In this document: in pieces, positions 16,672 through 27,334 of the stretch | Layout: each line of letters begins with the position of its first letter | Position numbering within the stretch: position 1 is the stretch's first letter | Origin: Bradyrhizobium iriomotense | Lineage (GTDB): Bacteria > Pseudomonadota > Alphaproteobacteria > Rhizobiales > Xanthobacteraceae | Reading direction: 5' to 3' | NCBI RefSeq assembly: GCF_018129405.1 | Contig: NZ_JAFCLP010000014.1 | Coordinates: 1 to 64,000 of the forward strand | DNA length: 64,000 bases | Position numbers and translations under genes: made by a program | Notes under the pieces: generated by a model | Told to the model about the DNA's origin: nothing | Database searches by the model: none | The model's input: only the letters and a program-made list of their open reading frames with translations

Positions 16672-16905
16672 ATGAAGAGCCGACCCGCGTCCGGAGGCGG
16701 CCAAAGCGTATTTTGGCTCGAAATCCCATGGCTGCCCGACAAATTCCACTGGGAACTCTGGGTTTGCGGCCCGGGACGATCGGGCTCGGTAACCATGTTG
16801 GACTGGGACTTGGTCGTGGAACCGCCGCGACGCGGAATCATTCGAGGCGTTATGGGCTGGTTCGCCCCCGATCTGTCATGGTCGTTCGGCAGGCGTGGCG
16901 CATGA
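16672..16905 (+). CDS. Small Trp-rich hypothetical protein coupled to rsmH
   Basis: A 77-codon ORF begins [20 protein letters not shown] and ends [10 protein letters not shown]. It contains six or more Trp and many Pro/Gly residues, with no signal peptide or clear membrane span. Its TGA overlaps the rsmH ATG (ATGA), the arrangement used elsewhere in this operon. The dcw cluster usually opens with mraZ just before rsmH. No MraZ is visible here, and this ORF takes its place without resembling it. The ribosome site is weak, and a second frame is open across the same region, so it may be a leader rather than a functional protein. Confidence 0.4.
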   Translation: MKSRPASGGGQSVFWLEIPWLPDKFHWELWVCGPGRSGSVTMLDWDLVVEPPRRGIIRGVMGWFAPDLSWSFGRRGA

Positions 16906-17891
16906 GCACCGCTCCTCACATTCCCGTGCTCGGCCGCGAGGCGATCGAACATCTCGCCCCGCGCGCGGGCGGCATCTATGTCGACGCCACCTTCGGCGCC
17001 GGCGGCTACAGCCGCGCCATCCTCGACGTGCCGGGAACCCGGCTGATCGCCATCGATCGCGACCGCACCGCGATTGCAGGCGGGGCCGAGCTGGTCGCGC
17101 GCGCCGCGGGCAGGCTGACGCTGGTCGAGGACCGCTTCTCCAATCTCGCCGAAGTTTGCGCGGCGCAAGGCATCGATGGCGTGGACGGCATCGTGATGGA
17201 TGTCGGCGTGTCCTCGATGCAGCTCGATCAGGCCGGCCGCGGCTTCTCGTTCCGCCTCGACGGCCCGCTCGACATGCGCATGGGGCAGGCGGGACCGACC
17301 GCGGCCGATGTGGTCGCGCGTGCCTCGGAAGGCGATCTCGCCGACATCATTTATCTCTTCGGTGAGGAGCGGCAGTCGCGCCGCATCGCGCGCGCCATCG
17401 TCGCCGACCGGCAGGAGACCCCGTTCACGACCACGCGCGCGCTCGCCGATCTCATCGGCAGGATCGTGCGCTCCAAGCCCGGCGACATCCATCCCGCAAC
17501 GCGGACGTTCCAGGCCCTGCGCATCTTCGTCAACGAAGAGCTCGACGAACTCCAGACCGCGCTCGCGGCGGCCGAGCGCGTGCTCAGGCCCGGCGGCCGT
17601 CTCGTCGTCGTCTCGTTCCATTCGCTGGAAGACCGCATCGTCAAGAATTTCCTCTCCGAGCGCTCGAAGACTGGCGGCGGCTCGCGGCATCTGCCGGAGG
17701 TGGCGCAGGCTGCGCCGAGCTTCCAGCTGCTGACCCGGCGCCCCGTGGTTGCCGGCGAAGCAGAAGTCGCGAACAATCCGCGCGCGCGTTCCGCCAAGCT
17801 GCGTGCCGCCGAGCGCACCAATGCGCCTGCGCATGGCGACGACGAGCAATCGTCCTGGCCAAAACTCTCCGACGTGATGAGGGGAGGCTAG
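16902..17891 (+). CDS. rsmH: 16S rRNA (cytosine-1402 N4)-methyltransferase
   Basis: 329 residues. The start [18 protein letters not shown] is typical of the family, as are the SAM-binding segment ([16 protein letters not shown]), the catalytic-domain motif ([23 protein letters not shown]) and the C-terminal [17 protein letters not shown]. It methylates the ribosomal P-site base C1402. The frame is open 63 codons upstream, but homology begins at this ATG. It heads the classical part of the dcw cluster, overlapping the ORF before it by 4 bp and followed 3 nt later by ftsL. Confidence 0.97.
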   Translation: MSTAPHIPVLGREAIEHLAPRAGGIYVDATFGAGGYSRAILDVPGTRLIAIDRDRTAIAGGAELVARAAGRLTLVEDRFSNLAEVCAAQGIDGVDGIVMDVGVSSMQLDQAGRGFSFRLDGPLDMRMGQAGPTAADVVARASEGDLADIIYLFGEERQSRRIARAIVADRQETPFTTTRALADLIGRIVRSKPGDIHPATRTFQALRIFVNEELDELQTALAAAERVLRPGGRLVVVSFHSLEDRIVKNFLSERSKTGGGSRHLPEVAQAAPSFQLLTRRPVVAGEAEVANNPRARSAKLRAAERTNAPAHGDDEQSSWPKLSDVMRGG

Positions 17892-17894
17892 CGC

Positions 17895-18287
17895 ATGCGC
17901 ATCATCCACCTCCTCGTCATCGGCGCGCTGATCTTCGCGGCGGCCTATGTCTACCGGATCAAGATGGACTCCACCGCGCGCACCGAGAAGGTGCTGCGGC
18001 TGCATGCGGAGATCCGCGAGCAGCGCGACGCGATCGCCGCGCTGCGCTCCGAATGGGCCAAGCTCGATGCGCCCCTGCGCCTGCAAGGCTTGTCCGAGCG
18101 GCATCTGCCGCTCAAGCCGGTCAACGGCACGCAATATGACTCGCTGAAGAATCTGCCTGAGCGTCCGCCGCGGATGTTCAGGCCCGGCGAGCCCGACCCG
18201 ATCGGCGCCATGCTCAACACCATCGAAGCCGCGAGCGATCCCGACACCGTGACGGGCTCCGTGCCTCAGCCCGAGGACAAGCAATGA
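17895..18287 (+). CDS. ftsL: Cell division protein FtsL
   Basis: 130 residues: a short cytoplasmic start, one membrane helix (about 3-21; IIHLLVIGALIFAAAYVY), a periplasmic coiled coil (about 30-65; KVLRLHAEIREQRDAIAALRSEWAKLD), and a Pro-rich tail. FtsL is poorly conserved, so identity rests on topology and the fixed position between rsmH and ftsI. It links FtsQ to the FtsW-FtsI synthase. A GGGGAGG ribosome site overlaps the end of rsmH, and its stop overlaps the ftsI start by 4 bp. Confidence 0.93.
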   Translation: MRIIHLLVIGALIFAAAYVYRIKMDSTARTEKVLRLHAEIREQRDAIAALRSEWAKLDAPLRLQGLSERHLPLKPVNGTQYDSLKNLPERPPRMFRPGEPDPIGAMLNTIEAASDPDTVTGSVPQPEDKQ

Positions 18288-20038
18288 GCCCGGCAACGCC
18301 TGCAAAGCCCACGGAAAAGCCGACCGAGCCTTGGCGGCAGCGGCTGATCCGCAGCCTGCTCTACGGGCGCAATGTCGACCGCGCGGCCAAGGCGCGCGCC
18401 CGCGTCGGCCTCGCCATGCTCGCCTTCGCGTCGGTCTATGCCCTGATCGGGGGCCGGCTCGTGATGTTCGCGATCGGCGCCGACGCGCACAGTGCGCGCC
18501 GTGCGGCGTCGCAGGAGGTGGTCGCGACCGCGCGGCCCGACATCGTCGACCGCAACGGCGCCATCCTCGCCACCGACGTCAAGGCCTCGAGCCTGTTCGG
18601 CGAGCCGCGCCGCATCATCGACAAGGACGAGGCGATCGAGCTTCTGACCGCCACCGTGCCCGACCTCGACGAGGCCGAGGTGCGCGAGCGCCTGAAGACG
18701 CGCAAGGGCTTCGTCTGGCTGAAGCGCGAGGTCACGGCGAAGCAGCAGCAGGACATCCACAAGCTCGGCATTCCCGGCATCGGCTTCCTGCGCGAGAACA
18801 AGCGCGTCTATCCGACCGGCAACGAGGTCGCCCACCTCATCGGTCTCGTCAACATCGACAACCAGGGCATCGCCGGCATGGAGAAGTGGCTCGACAATCA
18901 GGGCCTCGCCGATCTCCACCGCGCCGGCTTCGCCACCGACCGGCTGCAAAAGCCGATCGAGCTGTCGATCGACCTGCGCGTCGAGCACGCGCTGCGTGAC
19001 GAGCTGCTCAAGGCCAAGGACAAGTTCCACGCCAAGGCTGCCTCCGGCATCGTCTCCAACGTCAAGACCGGCGAGATCGTGGCGATGGTGTCCCTCCCGG
19101 ATTTCGACCCGAACAATCCGAAGGAAGCGCACGATCCCGATCGTATCAACCGCCTGACCACAGGCGTCTACGAGATGGGCTCGACCTTCAAGGCGTTCAC
19201 GCTGGCGATGGCGCTCGACTCCGGAAAGATCAACCTGAACTCGTCGTGGGATGCGCGCGGAAACCTGCACTACGGCAAGTTCACCATCCACGACAGCCAC
19301 CCGCTCGGACGTTTCATCAACACCAAGGAAGTGTTCACCTTCTCCTCCAACATCGGAGCCGCGCGGATCGCGCTCGGCCAGGGCGTCGAGGCGCACAAGG
19401 CGTTCCTCGCCAAGATGGGGCAGTTGACGCGGCTGCGCACCGAGCTGCCGGAGAGCGCAGCGCCTCTGATCCCGCGCCGCTGGGGCGAATTGAACACGGT
19501 GACCATCGCGTTCGGCCAGGGCATGTCGGTGGCGCCGCTGCAGGCGGTGATGGGCATCAACGCGCTGGTGAACGGCGGCTATCTGATTCCGCCGACCTTC
19601 ATGAAGCGTAGCGAATCCGAAGCGGCCGCGATGGCCAAGCGCGTGATCAAGACCGAGACCAGCGACAAGATGCGGTTCCTGATGCGGCTCAATGCCGAGA
19701 TCGGCACCGCCAAGACCGCCGACGTCAAGGGCTATTATGTCGGCGGCAAGACCGGCACGTCCGAAAAGGTCATCAACGGCCGCTACGCCAAGAAGCGCGT
19801 GCTCAACTCCTTCACCGCGATCATGCCCTGCGACGATCCGAAATATCAGATCCTGGTGATGCTGGACGAGCCGCAGGCGATTCCGGAAACCAAGGGTTTC
19901 ATCACCTCGGGCTGGAACGCGGTACCGACCGGGGGCAAGGTCATCGAGCGGATCGCGCCGCTTCTGGGCGTCGAGCCGCGGTTCGACCTGCCGCCGTCCG
20001 AGCGCCTTATTCTTGCAGCATCCAGGACAACCCAGTAA
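18284..20038 (+). CDS. ftsI: Septal peptidoglycan transpeptidase (PBP3/FtsI)
   Basis: 584 residues. The single membrane helix is at about 41-63, the pedestal domain at about 80-230, and the transpeptidase domain from about 235. All three penicillin-binding motifs are present: S300-T-F-K303, S354-S-N356 and K489-T-G-T492. It cross-links septal peptidoglycan together with FtsW. Its ATG overlaps the ftsL stop codon. The extended, charged N-terminal cytoplasmic region (about 40 residues) is within the family range. murE follows after about 84 bp. Confidence 0.97.
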   Translation: MSPATPAKPTEKPTEPWRQRLIRSLLYGRNVDRAAKARARVGLAMLAFASVYALIGGRLVMFAIGADAHSARRAASQEVVATARPDIVDRNGAILATDVKASSLFGEPRRIIDKDEAIELLTATVPDLDEAEVRERLKTRKGFVWLKREVTAKQQQDIHKLGIPGIGFLRENKRVYPTGNEVAHLIGLVNIDNQGIAGMEKWLDNQGLADLHRAGFATDRLQKPIELSIDLRVEHALRDELLKAKDKFHAKAASGIVSNVKTGEIVAMVSLPDFDPNNPKEAHDPDRINRLTTGVYEMGSTFKAFTLAMALDSGKINLNSSWDARGNLHYGKFTIHDSHPLGRFINTKEVFTFSSNIGAARIALGQGVEAHKAFLAKMGQLTRLRTELPESAAPLIPRRWGELNTVTIAFGQGMSVAPLQAVMGINALVNGGYLIPPTFMKRSESEAAAMAKRVIKTETSDKMRFLMRLNAEIGTAKTADVKGYYVGGKTGTSEKVINGRYAKKRVLNSFTAIMPCDDPKYQILVMLDEPQAIPETKGFITSGWNAVPTGGKVIERIAPLLGVEPRFDLPPSERLILAASRTTQ

Positions 20039-20122
20039 TCAACCGGGGTGGCCGTCGCCGGTGCTGATTCGGCTTTTCCTGACGATTCGGCTTCCCCGGC
20101 GCGGCATGTCGACTGGAACACC

Positions 20123-21595
20123 ATGAAGCTGCGCGACCTCCTAGGTCAGGATGTTTTGGGCAATGATGCCGCAGTCGAGCCCGCTGTCGCGGCGCTCGAG
20201 GTGACCGGCGTTGCGCTCGACAGCCGCCTGGTCAGGCCGGGCGATCTGTTCTTTGCGCTCGCGGGCAGCAAGACCGACGGCGCCCGCTTCATCGATGCCG
20301 CGATTGCGGCTGGCGCGGTCGCCGTGGCCGGAGAGCACGCGCCGGCCGTCTGCAAGGTGCCGTTCATCGCGGTGGCCAATCCGCGCCGCGCGCTGGCGCT
20401 GGCCGCGGCAAGATTCTTCCCGTCGCAGCCCGCGACCATCGCCGCGGTGACCGGCACCAGCGGCAAGACCTCGGTCGCCGCGTTCACGCGGCAGATATGG
20501 GAGCGGCTCGGGCACGCCTCGGCCAGCATCGGAACCATCGGTCTCGTGTCGCCGAAACGCACGGTCTACGGCTCGCTGACGACGCCGGATCCGATCGCTC
20601 TGCACCGGCAGTTGGATGAGATCGCGCGCGAAGGCGTCACGCATCTCGCCTTCGAGGCGTCCTCGCACGGGCTCGACCAATATCGTCTCGACGGCGTGCG
20701 CGTCTCCGCCGGCGGCTTCACCAATCTCTCGCGCGACCACATGGACTACCATCCGACCGTCGCGCATTACCTCGCCGCAAAGCTCCGCCTGTTCCGCGAG
20801 CTGATCCCACCGGGCGGTGCTGCCGTGATCTCGGCGGATCACGATTGCTCGGCGGAAGCGATCGATGCCGCGAAGTCGCGCGGGCTGCGCGTGGTGGCGG
20901 TCGGACGCAATGGCGATGGAGCAGGCGAGGGCATTCGTCTCACCGAGGCCGTCGTCGAAGGTTTCTCGCAAAAGCTGACGGTCGAGCATCGCGGCAAGAG
21001 CTACGCGATCCGGCTGCCGCTGGTCGGTGAGTTCCAGATCGAGAATGCGCTGGTGTCGGCCGGTCTTGCCATCGGCACCGGCAGCGATGCCGCAAAGGTA
21101 TTTGCCAGCCTCGAGTATCTCGAAGGCGCCAAGGGCCGGCTTGAACGCGTCGGCGAGCGCAACGGCGCGCCGATCTTCGTCGACTACGCGCACAAGCCCG
21201 ACGCGCTGGCGAAGGCGCTGCAGGCACTGCGGCCTTATGCGAAGCGCAGGCTGATCGTCGTGTTCGGCGCCGGCGGCGATCGCGATGCCGGCAAGCGCCC
21301 GATCATGGGCGGGATCGCGGCCGAGAACGCCGACGGCGTCATCATCACCGACGACAATCCGCGCAGCGAGAAGCCGGAAGTGATCCGCGCTGCGATCCTC
21401 GCCGCTGCGAAGGGCGCCCGAGAGATCGGTGACCGCGCCGAGGCCATTCGCGTCGCGATCGAGGAACTGGAAGACGGCGATGCGCTGCTCATCGCCGGCA
21501 AGGGACATGAGACCGGGCAGATCGTCGGCAGCGAAGTGCTGCCCTTCAGTGATCACGAGGCGGTCGCCGCCGCACTAGCGTCGAGGATTGCATGA
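20123..21595 (+). CDS. murE: UDP-MurNAc-L-Ala-D-Glu:meso-diaminopimelate ligase
   Basis: 490 residues from [10 protein letters not shown]; a GTG 25 codons earlier is open but lacks family support. Mur-ligase ATP motif GTSGKTS is at about 111-117, followed by the central domain and then DDNPRSE, which in MurE selects meso-diaminopimelate as the third residue. It adds meso-DAP to the stem peptide in the cytoplasm. The stop overlaps the murF start by 4 bp. Confidence 0.97.
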   Translation: MKLRDLLGQDVLGNDAAVEPAVAALEVTGVALDSRLVRPGDLFFALAGSKTDGARFIDAAIAAGAVAVAGEHAPAVCKVPFIAVANPRRALALAAARFFPSQPATIAAVTGTSGKTSVAAFTRQIWERLGHASASIGTIGLVSPKRTVYGSLTTPDPIALHRQLDEIAREGVTHLAFEASSHGLDQYRLDGVRVSAGGFTNLSRDHMDYHPTVAHYLAAKLRLFRELIPPGGAAVISADHDCSAEAIDAAKSRGLRVVAVGRNGDGAGEGIRLTEAVVEGFSQKLTVEHRGKSYAIRLPLVGEFQIENALVSAGLAIGTGSDAAKVFASLEYLEGAKGRLERVGERNGAPIFVDYAHKPDALAKALQALRPYAKRRLIVVFGAGGDRDAGKRPIMGGIAAENADGVIITDDNPRSEKPEVIRAAILAAAKGAREIGDRAEAIRVAIEELEDGDALLIAGKGHETGQIVGSEVLPFSDHEAVAAALASRIA

Positions 21596-22971
21596 GCGCG
21601 CCAATTTGGACGGTTGCCGAGGTCGCGCGTGCGCTTGGCGTAGCCGGATCATTTCCTGATACGCCGATCGACTTCGTCACCCAGGACAGTCGGCTGGTAA
21701 AGCCGGGCAGCCTGTTCGTCGCCCTCAGCGGCACGCCGAGTGGCGGCTTCATCTCGGCCTTCGCCAGCGCGCGCGACGGCTGGGAGTTCGCGGACAAGGC
21801 GGAAGCCGCAGGCGCGGTTGCGATGATCGTGCCGCACGAGATCGCGGGCATCCGCATCCCCCAGATCGTCGTGAAGGACACGCTGATCGACGGTCTCTGG
21901 GGCCTCGCGCGCGCGGCACGCGCGCGCTTCCATGGGCCGGTGATCGGGCTCACCGGCAGCGCCGGCAAGACCAGCACCAAGGAATTCCTGGCGGCCTATC
22001 CCGACGCCTATGCGAGCCCGTCGAGCTTCAACAATTTCTGGGGCGTGCCGCTGACGCTGTGCAATGCGAAGGCAGATGCCAGCCTCTGGGTCGTCGAGAT
22101 GGGCATGAACCAGACCGGCGAAATCGCGCGGCTGAGCGAACTCACGCGGCCGACCGTCGCGCTGGTCGTCAACGTCCAGCCCGTGCATCTGGAAAAGCTC
22201 GGCTCGCTCGAAGCCATCAGGCGCGAGAAGGTGTCGATTGCCGTCGGCCTGCCCGAGGACGGCGTGTTGGTGCTGCCCGCCGGGATCAAGGCGTCGGAGT
22301 GGAAGGGCAAGGTAGTGCGCTTCGGCGAGCATGCCGAGGTGCACGAGGTCGCGCACGCGCCGCACGGCGAGAGCTGGCAGGTCGTGGCCATGATCGGCAA
22401 GAAGGAGATCGCCTTCAGCCTGACGCCGGGCGCGCCGCACCGCGTCCAGAATGCGCTTGCCGCGCTCGCCTCGATCCGTGCCGCAAACCTCGATGCGGCG
22501 ACGCTCGCGATCAAGCTCGACCGGGTCGGCATCATGACCGGCCGCGGCGTCGAGCAGGCGGTCGGCGGCGTCACCGTGATCGACGACAGCTTCAACGGCA
22601 ATCCGGCCAGCGTTGCTGCGGCGCTGCAGAGCCTGCAGGCGCGCCACATGACCGGCGGTCGCCGCATTGCGGTGCTCGGCGACATGCTGGAGCTGGGCGA
22701 TGACGCACCGAGCTACCACACCGGCCTCACCAGGCATCTCGAAGGCATCGACGGCGTCTACTGCGTCGGCCCCCTGATGCGCCACCTCTATGACGTTCTG
22801 CCGGCTGGCAAGGGCCTCGGCTGGCACGACGATCCCGCCACGCTGAAGCCGGGTGAGGTCGCGAACCTGCTGGAGGCAGGCGATGTCGTGGTTGTCAAGG
22901 GCAGCAAGAAGATGTTCTGGGTCAACAAGTTTGTGCCGGGCCTAGTGGCCGCCTTGCAGGCAAAGGCGTAA
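21592..22971 (+). CDS. murF: UDP-MurNAc-tripeptide:D-Ala-D-Ala ligase
   Basis: 459 residues with the three Mur-ligase domains. The ATP motif is GSAGKTSTKEF (about 120-130), the conserved WVVEMGMNQTGEI lies near 162-174, and VIDDSFNGNPASV opens the C-terminal domain. It completes the pentapeptide by adding D-Ala-D-Ala made by Ddl. Translationally coupled to murE; a 156-bp gap then precedes mraY, with no recognised element in it apart from a tiny basic frame. Confidence 0.97.
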   Translation: MSAPIWTVAEVARALGVAGSFPDTPIDFVTQDSRLVKPGSLFVALSGTPSGGFISAFASARDGWEFADKAEAAGAVAMIVPHEIAGIRIPQIVVKDTLIDGLWGLARAARARFHGPVIGLTGSAGKTSTKEFLAAYPDAYASPSSFNNFWGVPLTLCNAKADASLWVVEMGMNQTGEIARLSELTRPTVALVVNVQPVHLEKLGSLEAIRREKVSIAVGLPEDGVLVLPAGIKASEWKGKVVRFGEHAEVHEVAHAPHGESWQVVAMIGKKEIAFSLTPGAPHRVQNALAALASIRAANLDAATLAIKLDRVGIMTGRGVEQAVGGVTVIDDSFNGNPASVAAALQSLQARHMTGGRRIAVLGDMLELGDDAPSYHTGLTRHLEGIDGVYCVGPLMRHLYDVLPAGKGLGWHDDPATLKPGEVANLLEAGDVVVVKGSKKMFWVNKFVPGLVAALQAKA

Positions 22972-23127
22972 ACTGCTTGGAAGGCGCTGTTCCCAATCCC
23001 ACCGTTTGCGGCACCAAGCCATTATTTGTCCCAGAGGTCGCCCGACCCATGATGAAGCGAATGCGCGTAAGGCATGGTGAGGCCAAGGGCCAAGACCGCG
23101 TGCGAAAGGCGCCATAGGACCGTCTGA

Positions 23128-24231
23128 ATGTTTTACTGGCTGATCGAACTCTCGAATACATTTCCGAGTCTGGGTGCGTTTCGCACCCTCCTGAACGTTT
23201 TCCGCTACATCACCTTCCGCACCGGCGGCGCCATCGTCACCGGCGCGCTGTTCGTGTTCCTGTTCGGGCCCTGGATCATCGACCACTTACGCATCCGCCA
23301 GGGCAAGGGCCAGCCGATCCGCACCGACGGCCCGCAGTCACATCTGAGCAAGAAGGGCACGCCTACCATGGGCGGCCTGATGATCCTGTCCGGCCTCACG
23401 GTCGGCACCGTGTTGTGGGCCAATCCGCTCAATCCCTATGTCTGGATCGTGCTCGCCGTGACGCTCGGCTTCGGCTTTGTCGGCTTCTATGACGACTACC
23501 TCAAGGTGACCAAGCAGACCACGACCGGGTTCGGCGGCAAGCTTCGCCTGCTGATCGAGGCGGCGATCGCGCTGGTCGCCTGCTATGCGCTGGTGCGGCT
23601 GAACCGCGATCCCGCATCGACCGCGCTGACGATCCCCTTCCTGAAGGACACCGTGCTGCATTTCGGCTGGTTCTTCGTCGTCTTCGGTGCCTTCGTCATC
23701 GTCGGCGCCGGCAATGCGGTGAACCTCACCGACGGCCTCGATGGCCTCGCAATCGTGCCCGTGATGATCGCGACCGCGAGCTTTGCGATGATCGCCTATC
23801 TCGCCGGCAACGCCGTGTTCGCCGATTATCTGCAGATCAAATATGTCGCCGGCACCGGCGAGCTCGCGGTGCTCTGCGGCGCGCTGTTAGGGGCGGGCCT
23901 CGGCTTCCTCTGGTTCAACGCGCCGCCGGCCTCGATCTTCATGGGCGACACCGGCTCGCTCGCGCTCGGCGGCATGCTGGGCGCGATCGCGGTCGCGGTA
24001 AAGCATGAGATCGTGCTCGCGGTGATCGGCGGCCTGTTCGTGCTGGAGGCGGTTTCCGTCATCGTGCAGGTGGTCTCGTTCAAGCTGACGGGCAAGCGCA
24101 TCTTCCGCATGGCGCCGATCCATCACCATTTCGAGCAGCTCGGCTGGACCGAGCCGCAGATCGTGATCCGGTTCTGGATCATCTCGGTGATGCTGGCGCT
24201 CGCCGGCCTGTCGACGCTGAAGCTGCGCTGA
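23128..24231 (+). CDS. mraY: Phospho-MurNAc-pentapeptide transferase (lipid I synthase)
   Basis: 367 residues with about ten membrane helices. Signature stretches are [13 protein letters not shown], the acidic pair in [26 protein letters not shown], and [10 protein letters not shown] with the MAPIHHHFE motif before the last helix. It transfers phospho-MurNAc-pentapeptide to undecaprenyl phosphate in the inner membrane. The ATG lies after AGGACC. A palindromic repeat separates it from murD. Confidence 0.97.
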   Translation: MFYWLIELSNTFPSLGAFRTLLNVFRYITFRTGGAIVTGALFVFLFGPWIIDHLRIRQGKGQPIRTDGPQSHLSKKGTPTMGGLMILSGLTVGTVLWANPLNPYVWIVLAVTLGFGFVGFYDDYLKVTKQTTTGFGGKLRLLIEAAIALVACYALVRLNRDPASTALTIPFLKDTVLHFGWFFVVFGAFVIVGAGNAVNLTDGLDGLAIVPVMIATASFAMIAYLAGNAVFADYLQIKYVAGTGELAVLCGALLGAGLGFLWFNAPPASIFMGDTGSLALGGMLGAIAVAVKHEIVLAVIGGLFVLEAVSVIVQVVSFKLTGKRIFRMAPIHHHFEQLGWTEPQIVIRFWIISVMLALAGLSTLKLR

Positions 24232-24258
24232 TGGTGGTCGCCGTAATCCAATTTTGCT

Positions 24259-24338
24259 GTCATTCCGGGGCGACGCGTCAGCGTCGAACCCGGAATCTCG
24301 AGATTCCGGGTTCTCGCTTCGCGAGCCCCGGAATGACA
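24259..24338. repeat. Palindromic repeat between mraY and murD
   Basis: A copy of the CATTCCGGGGCG family (outer words TGTCATTCCGGGGCG and GAGCCCCGGAATGACA, centre GGAATCTCGAGATTCC). It ends 12 nt before the murD ATG, so the murD ribosome site (AGGGG) directly abuts the repeat end. Transcribed, it forms a very stable hairpin inside the dcw mRNA. Confidence 0.85.
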
Positions 24339-24349
24339 GGGGCCCAAGC

Positions 24350-25747
24350 ATGATCCCCGTCACATCCTTCGCCGGCAAGACAGTCGCGGTGTTCGGCCTC
24401 GGCGGCTCGGGGCTCGCCTCCTGCCATGCGCTGAAGGCGGGCGGTGCCGAGGTGGTCGCCGCCGACGACAATGCCGAGAACGTCGCCAAGGCCGCGCAGG
24501 CCGGTTTCATCACCGCGGATCTGCGCAATGTCTCCTGGGCCAATTTCGCCGCCCTCGTGCTCGCGCCCGGCGTTCCGCTCACCCATCCGGTGCCGCACTG
24601 GAGCGTGCTGAAGGCGCGCGAGGCAGGCTGTGAGGTGATCGGCGACATCGAGCTGTTCTGCCGCGAGCGGCGGCGCCACGCGCCGGACGCGCCGTTCGTC
24701 GCCATCACCGGCACCAACGGCAAGTCGACCACGACGGCGCTGATCGCACATCTCACGAAGGTCGCGGGCTACGACACCCAGATGGGCGGCAATATCGGCA
24801 CCGCGATCCTGTCGCTGGAGCCGCCGCGCATGGGCCGCGTCCACGTCATCGAGATGTCGTCCTACCAGATCGACCTCACGCCCTCGCTCGATCCCTCCGT
24901 CGGCATTTTGCTCAATGTCAGCGAAGACCATATCGACCGGCATGGCACCATCGAGCGCTACGCCGCCGTGAAGGAGCGCCTTGTCGCGGGCGTGCAGGCG
25001 GGCGGCACATCGATCGTCGGTGTCGACGACGGCTATTGCCGCGATGTCGCCGACCGGCTCGACCGCGCCGGCAAGAACGTGGTGCGCATCTCGGTCAAGA
25101 ATCCCCTCGCCACAGGCATTTACTTCGAGCACGGCAATATCGTGCGCGCCTCGGGCGGCGCCCGCAGCGAGGTCGCCGCGCTCGGCGGCATCGGCTCGCT
25201 GCGCGGCCTGCACAATGCGCAGAATGCGGCCTGCGCTGCTGCGGCTGCACTCGCGATGGGTATTAGCCTCGATGTGCTGCAGAACGGCCTGCGCAGCTTT
25301 CCGGGCCTTGCGCATCGCATGGAGCAGGTCGGGCGCCGCGGCAACGTGCTGTTCGTCAACGACTCCAAGGGCACCAACGCGGACGCCACCGCGCATGCGG
25401 TGTCGTCCTTTGCCGACATCTTCTGGATCGCCGGCGGCAAACCAAAGGCAGGCGGCATCACCAGCCTGACCGGTTTCTTCCCGCGCATCCGCAAGGCCTA
25501 TCTGATCGGCGAGGCCGCGCAGGAATTTTCGGGCACGCTGGGACAAGTGCCCCACGAGATCAGCCAGACGCTGGACGTTGCGGTGGAGCACGCCGCGCGC
25601 GATGCGGAACGTTCCGGCCTCGCCGACGCCGTCGTGCTGCTGTCGCCGGCCTGCGCCTCTTTCGACCAGTACCGCAACTTCGAGATCCGCGGTGCGAAGT
25701 TCCGCGAGCTGGTGCAGACGCTGCCGGGTGTGAAGCCGGTGGTGTGA
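24350..25747 (+). CDS. murD: UDP-MurNAc-L-alanine:D-glutamate ligase
   Basis: 465 residues from [21 protein letters not shown]; the 32 codons open upstream are translated repeat and are excluded. The N-terminal UDP-binding Rossmann motif ([13 protein letters not shown]), ATP motif [10 protein letters not shown] (about 119-128), conserved [11 protein letters not shown], and C-terminal [11 protein letters not shown] are all present. It adds D-Glu to UDP-MurNAc-L-Ala in the cytoplasm. Ribosome loading may depend on the 12-nt leader left between the repeat and the ATG. Confidence 0.97.
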   Translation: MIPVTSFAGKTVAVFGLGGSGLASCHALKAGGAEVVAADDNAENVAKAAQAGFITADLRNVSWANFAALVLAPGVPLTHPVPHWSVLKAREAGCEVIGDIELFCRERRRHAPDAPFVAITGTNGKSTTTALIAHLTKVAGYDTQMGGNIGTAILSLEPPRMGRVHVIEMSSYQIDLTPSLDPSVGILLNVSEDHIDRHGTIERYAAVKERLVAGVQAGGTSIVGVDDGYCRDVADRLDRAGKNVVRISVKNPLATGIYFEHGNIVRASGGARSEVAALGGIGSLRGLHNAQNAACAAAAALAMGISLDVLQNGLRSFPGLAHRMEQVGRRGNVLFVNDSKGTNADATAHAVSSFADIFWIAGGKPKAGGITSLTGFFPRIRKAYLIGEAAQEFSGTLGQVPHEISQTLDVAVEHAARDAERSGLADAVVLLSPACASFDQYRNFEIRGAKFRELVQTLPGVKPVV

Positions 25748-25782
25748 ATACGCCGACATTAACGCCCCGGGTGGAATGACGT

Positions 25783-26076
25783 ATGAGCTTGCTGGGCGCC
25801 TGGCTGATAGACGACACCGACAAGGTGGCGCTGGCCCGCTTGGGAGATGTCCTGCTCGAGTTCGATGAGAATGGCGGGCTGCGCTACACCATTCGCGAGC
25901 AGGGCAAGCGTCAGATCATCAATCTTCGATACCGAGTAGAGGGCTCGACGATTGTCACCGACCAGCCCTCGGCGCCACAAGTTGAACGCACCGAATTCTC
26001 GTTCCCCGAGGATGGCGTGCTGACCCTCGCCTTTGGCGGCGTGCCGTATCGGTTCGTCAGGGCATCTGGGCCGTAG
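25783..26076 (+). CDS. Unknown 97-residue protein between murD and ftsW
   Basis: 97 residues beginning MSLLGAWLIDDTDKVALARL. Alternating hydrophobic and polar residues suggest a small all-beta domain (TYRIRE-like strands, FSFPEDGVLTLAFGGVPYRFV); no signal peptide, membrane span or Cys is seen. GTGGA precedes the ATG. It lies 35 bp after murD and 101 bp before ftsW in the same direction, so it is probably transcribed with them. This position is not occupied in the classical dcw order, and I do not recognise the family. A lipocalin-like or ligand-binding fold is a guess only. Confidence 0.7.
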   Translation: MSLLGAWLIDDTDKVALARLGDVLLEFDENGGLRYTIREQGKRQIINLRYRVEGSTIVTDQPSAPQVERTEFSFPEDGVLTLAFGGVPYRFVRASGP

Positions 26077-26177
26077 TCCGGCACGAACTCTTCCCTCAAA
26101 AGTTACCGATCCCATTAACCCCCCGGTAACCAACCTCGGCGACCAATGGACGGACCTCTGTCCGAAAGCGGCCGCCC

Positions 26178-27329
26178 ATGCTCTCCCGTGAAGAACGCAC
26201 CCCCTTTTCCGAGTGGTGGTGGACCGTCGACAAGCCGCTGATGGGCGCCATCCTGGCGCTGATGCTCACCGGCGTGATCCTGTCGTTGGCGGCGAGCCCG
26301 CCGGTTGCGACCCGCATCGGGCTCGATCCTTTCCACTTCTTCAGCCGCCACGTGATGTTCCTCCTCCCGTCCTGCCTGGTGCTGCTCGGGGTGTCCTTCC
26401 TGTCGCCGCGCGCAATCCGCCGCTCGGCGCTGATGATCTTCACCGTCAGCATCATCCTGATCGTGGTGACGCTCGCGATCGGCCCCGAGGTGAAGGGCTC
26501 GCGGCGCTGGATCACGCTGCTCGGCGTCAACATCCAGGCCTCCGAAATCGCAAAGCCGTCCTTCGTCGTCATCGCGGCCTGGCTGTTCGCGGAATCGACC
26601 AAGCGGCCGGAGATGCCGGCGACCTCGATGGCGCTGGTGCTGCTGTTGATGCTGGTCTCGCTGCTGGTGATGGAGCCGGATTTCGGCCAGACCATGCTGA
26701 TCCTGATGGTGTGGGGCTCGCTGTTCTTCATCGCGGGCATGCGCATGATCTGGGTGTTCGGGCTTGCAGGCGCCGCCGCGGCCGGACTGTTCAGCGCCTA
26801 CCTGTTCGTCCCGCACGTCGCGGGCCGCATCAAGCGCTTCATGAACCCGGCCTCGGGCGACACCTTCCAGGTCGATACCGCCATGGAGGCCTTCTACAAC
26901 GGTGGCTGGCTCGGCCTCGGGCCGGGCGAGGGCATCGCCAAGCGCAGCCTGCCGGACAGCCACACCGACTTCGTGTTCGCGGTCGCCGCCGAAGAGTTCG
27001 GCATCGTCCTGTGCCTGGCCATGCTGGCGCTGTTCGCCTTCGTCGTCATCCGCACGCTGTCGCGCGCCTATGCCAATGAGGACATGTTCTCGCGCTTCGC
27101 GGCCTCTGGGTTAGCGATCCTGTTCGGCGTGCAGGCGGCGATCAACATGTCGGTGAACCTGCAGCTCATCCCCGCCAAGGGCATGACGCTGCCGTTCATC
27201 TCCTATGGCGGTTCCTCGATCGTCTCGCTCGCCTATGGCGTCGGCATGATGCTGGCGCTGACGCGGCTGCGCCCGCGCACCGAGGTCGAGGCCAGCGGCC
27301 ATGCCGAGGCGATGCGGAGTTACGCGTAG
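26178..27329 (+). CDS. ftsW: Septal peptidoglycan glycosyltransferase FtsW (SEDS family)
   Basis: 383 residues with about ten membrane spans. SEDS hallmarks include KGSRRWITLLGVNIQASEIAKPSFV, MEPDFGQTM, the loop DSHTDFVFAVAAEEFGIV, and PFISYGGSS near the end. It polymerises lipid II at the septum with FtsI. The preceding 100 bp contain TTAACC and GGTAACC words but no clear promoter. A palindromic repeat follows within 6 nt of the stop codon. Confidence 0.97.
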   Translation: MLSREERTPFSEWWWTVDKPLMGAILALMLTGVILSLAASPPVATRIGLDPFHFFSRHVMFLLPSCLVLLGVSFLSPRAIRRSALMIFTVSIILIVVTLAIGPEVKGSRRWITLLGVNIQASEIAKPSFVVIAAWLFAESTKRPEMPATSMALVLLLMLVSLLVMEPDFGQTMLILMVWGSLFFIAGMRMIWVFGLAGAAAAGLFSAYLFVPHVAGRIKRFMNPASGDTFQVDTAMEAFYNGGWLGLGPGEGIAKRSLPDSHTDFVFAVAAEEFGIVLCLAMLALFAFVVIRTLSRAYANEDMFSRFAASGLAILFGVQAAINMSVNLQLIPAKGMTLPFISYGGSSIVSLAYGVGMMLALTRLRPRTEVEASGHAEAMRSYA

Positions 27330-27334
27330 TCTTC

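Noticed and set aside
20048-20122. Upstream GTG extension of murE by 25 codons
   Set aside because: MurE homology and normal length begin at the ATG at 20123; the extension is intergenic-like.
23049-23117. 22-residue very basic ORF before mraY
   Set aside because: No ribosome site at a proper distance; short Arg/Lys-rich frames arise readily in this composition.
24254-24349. Upstream extension of murD by 32 codons
   Set aside because: The extension is translated palindromic repeat.
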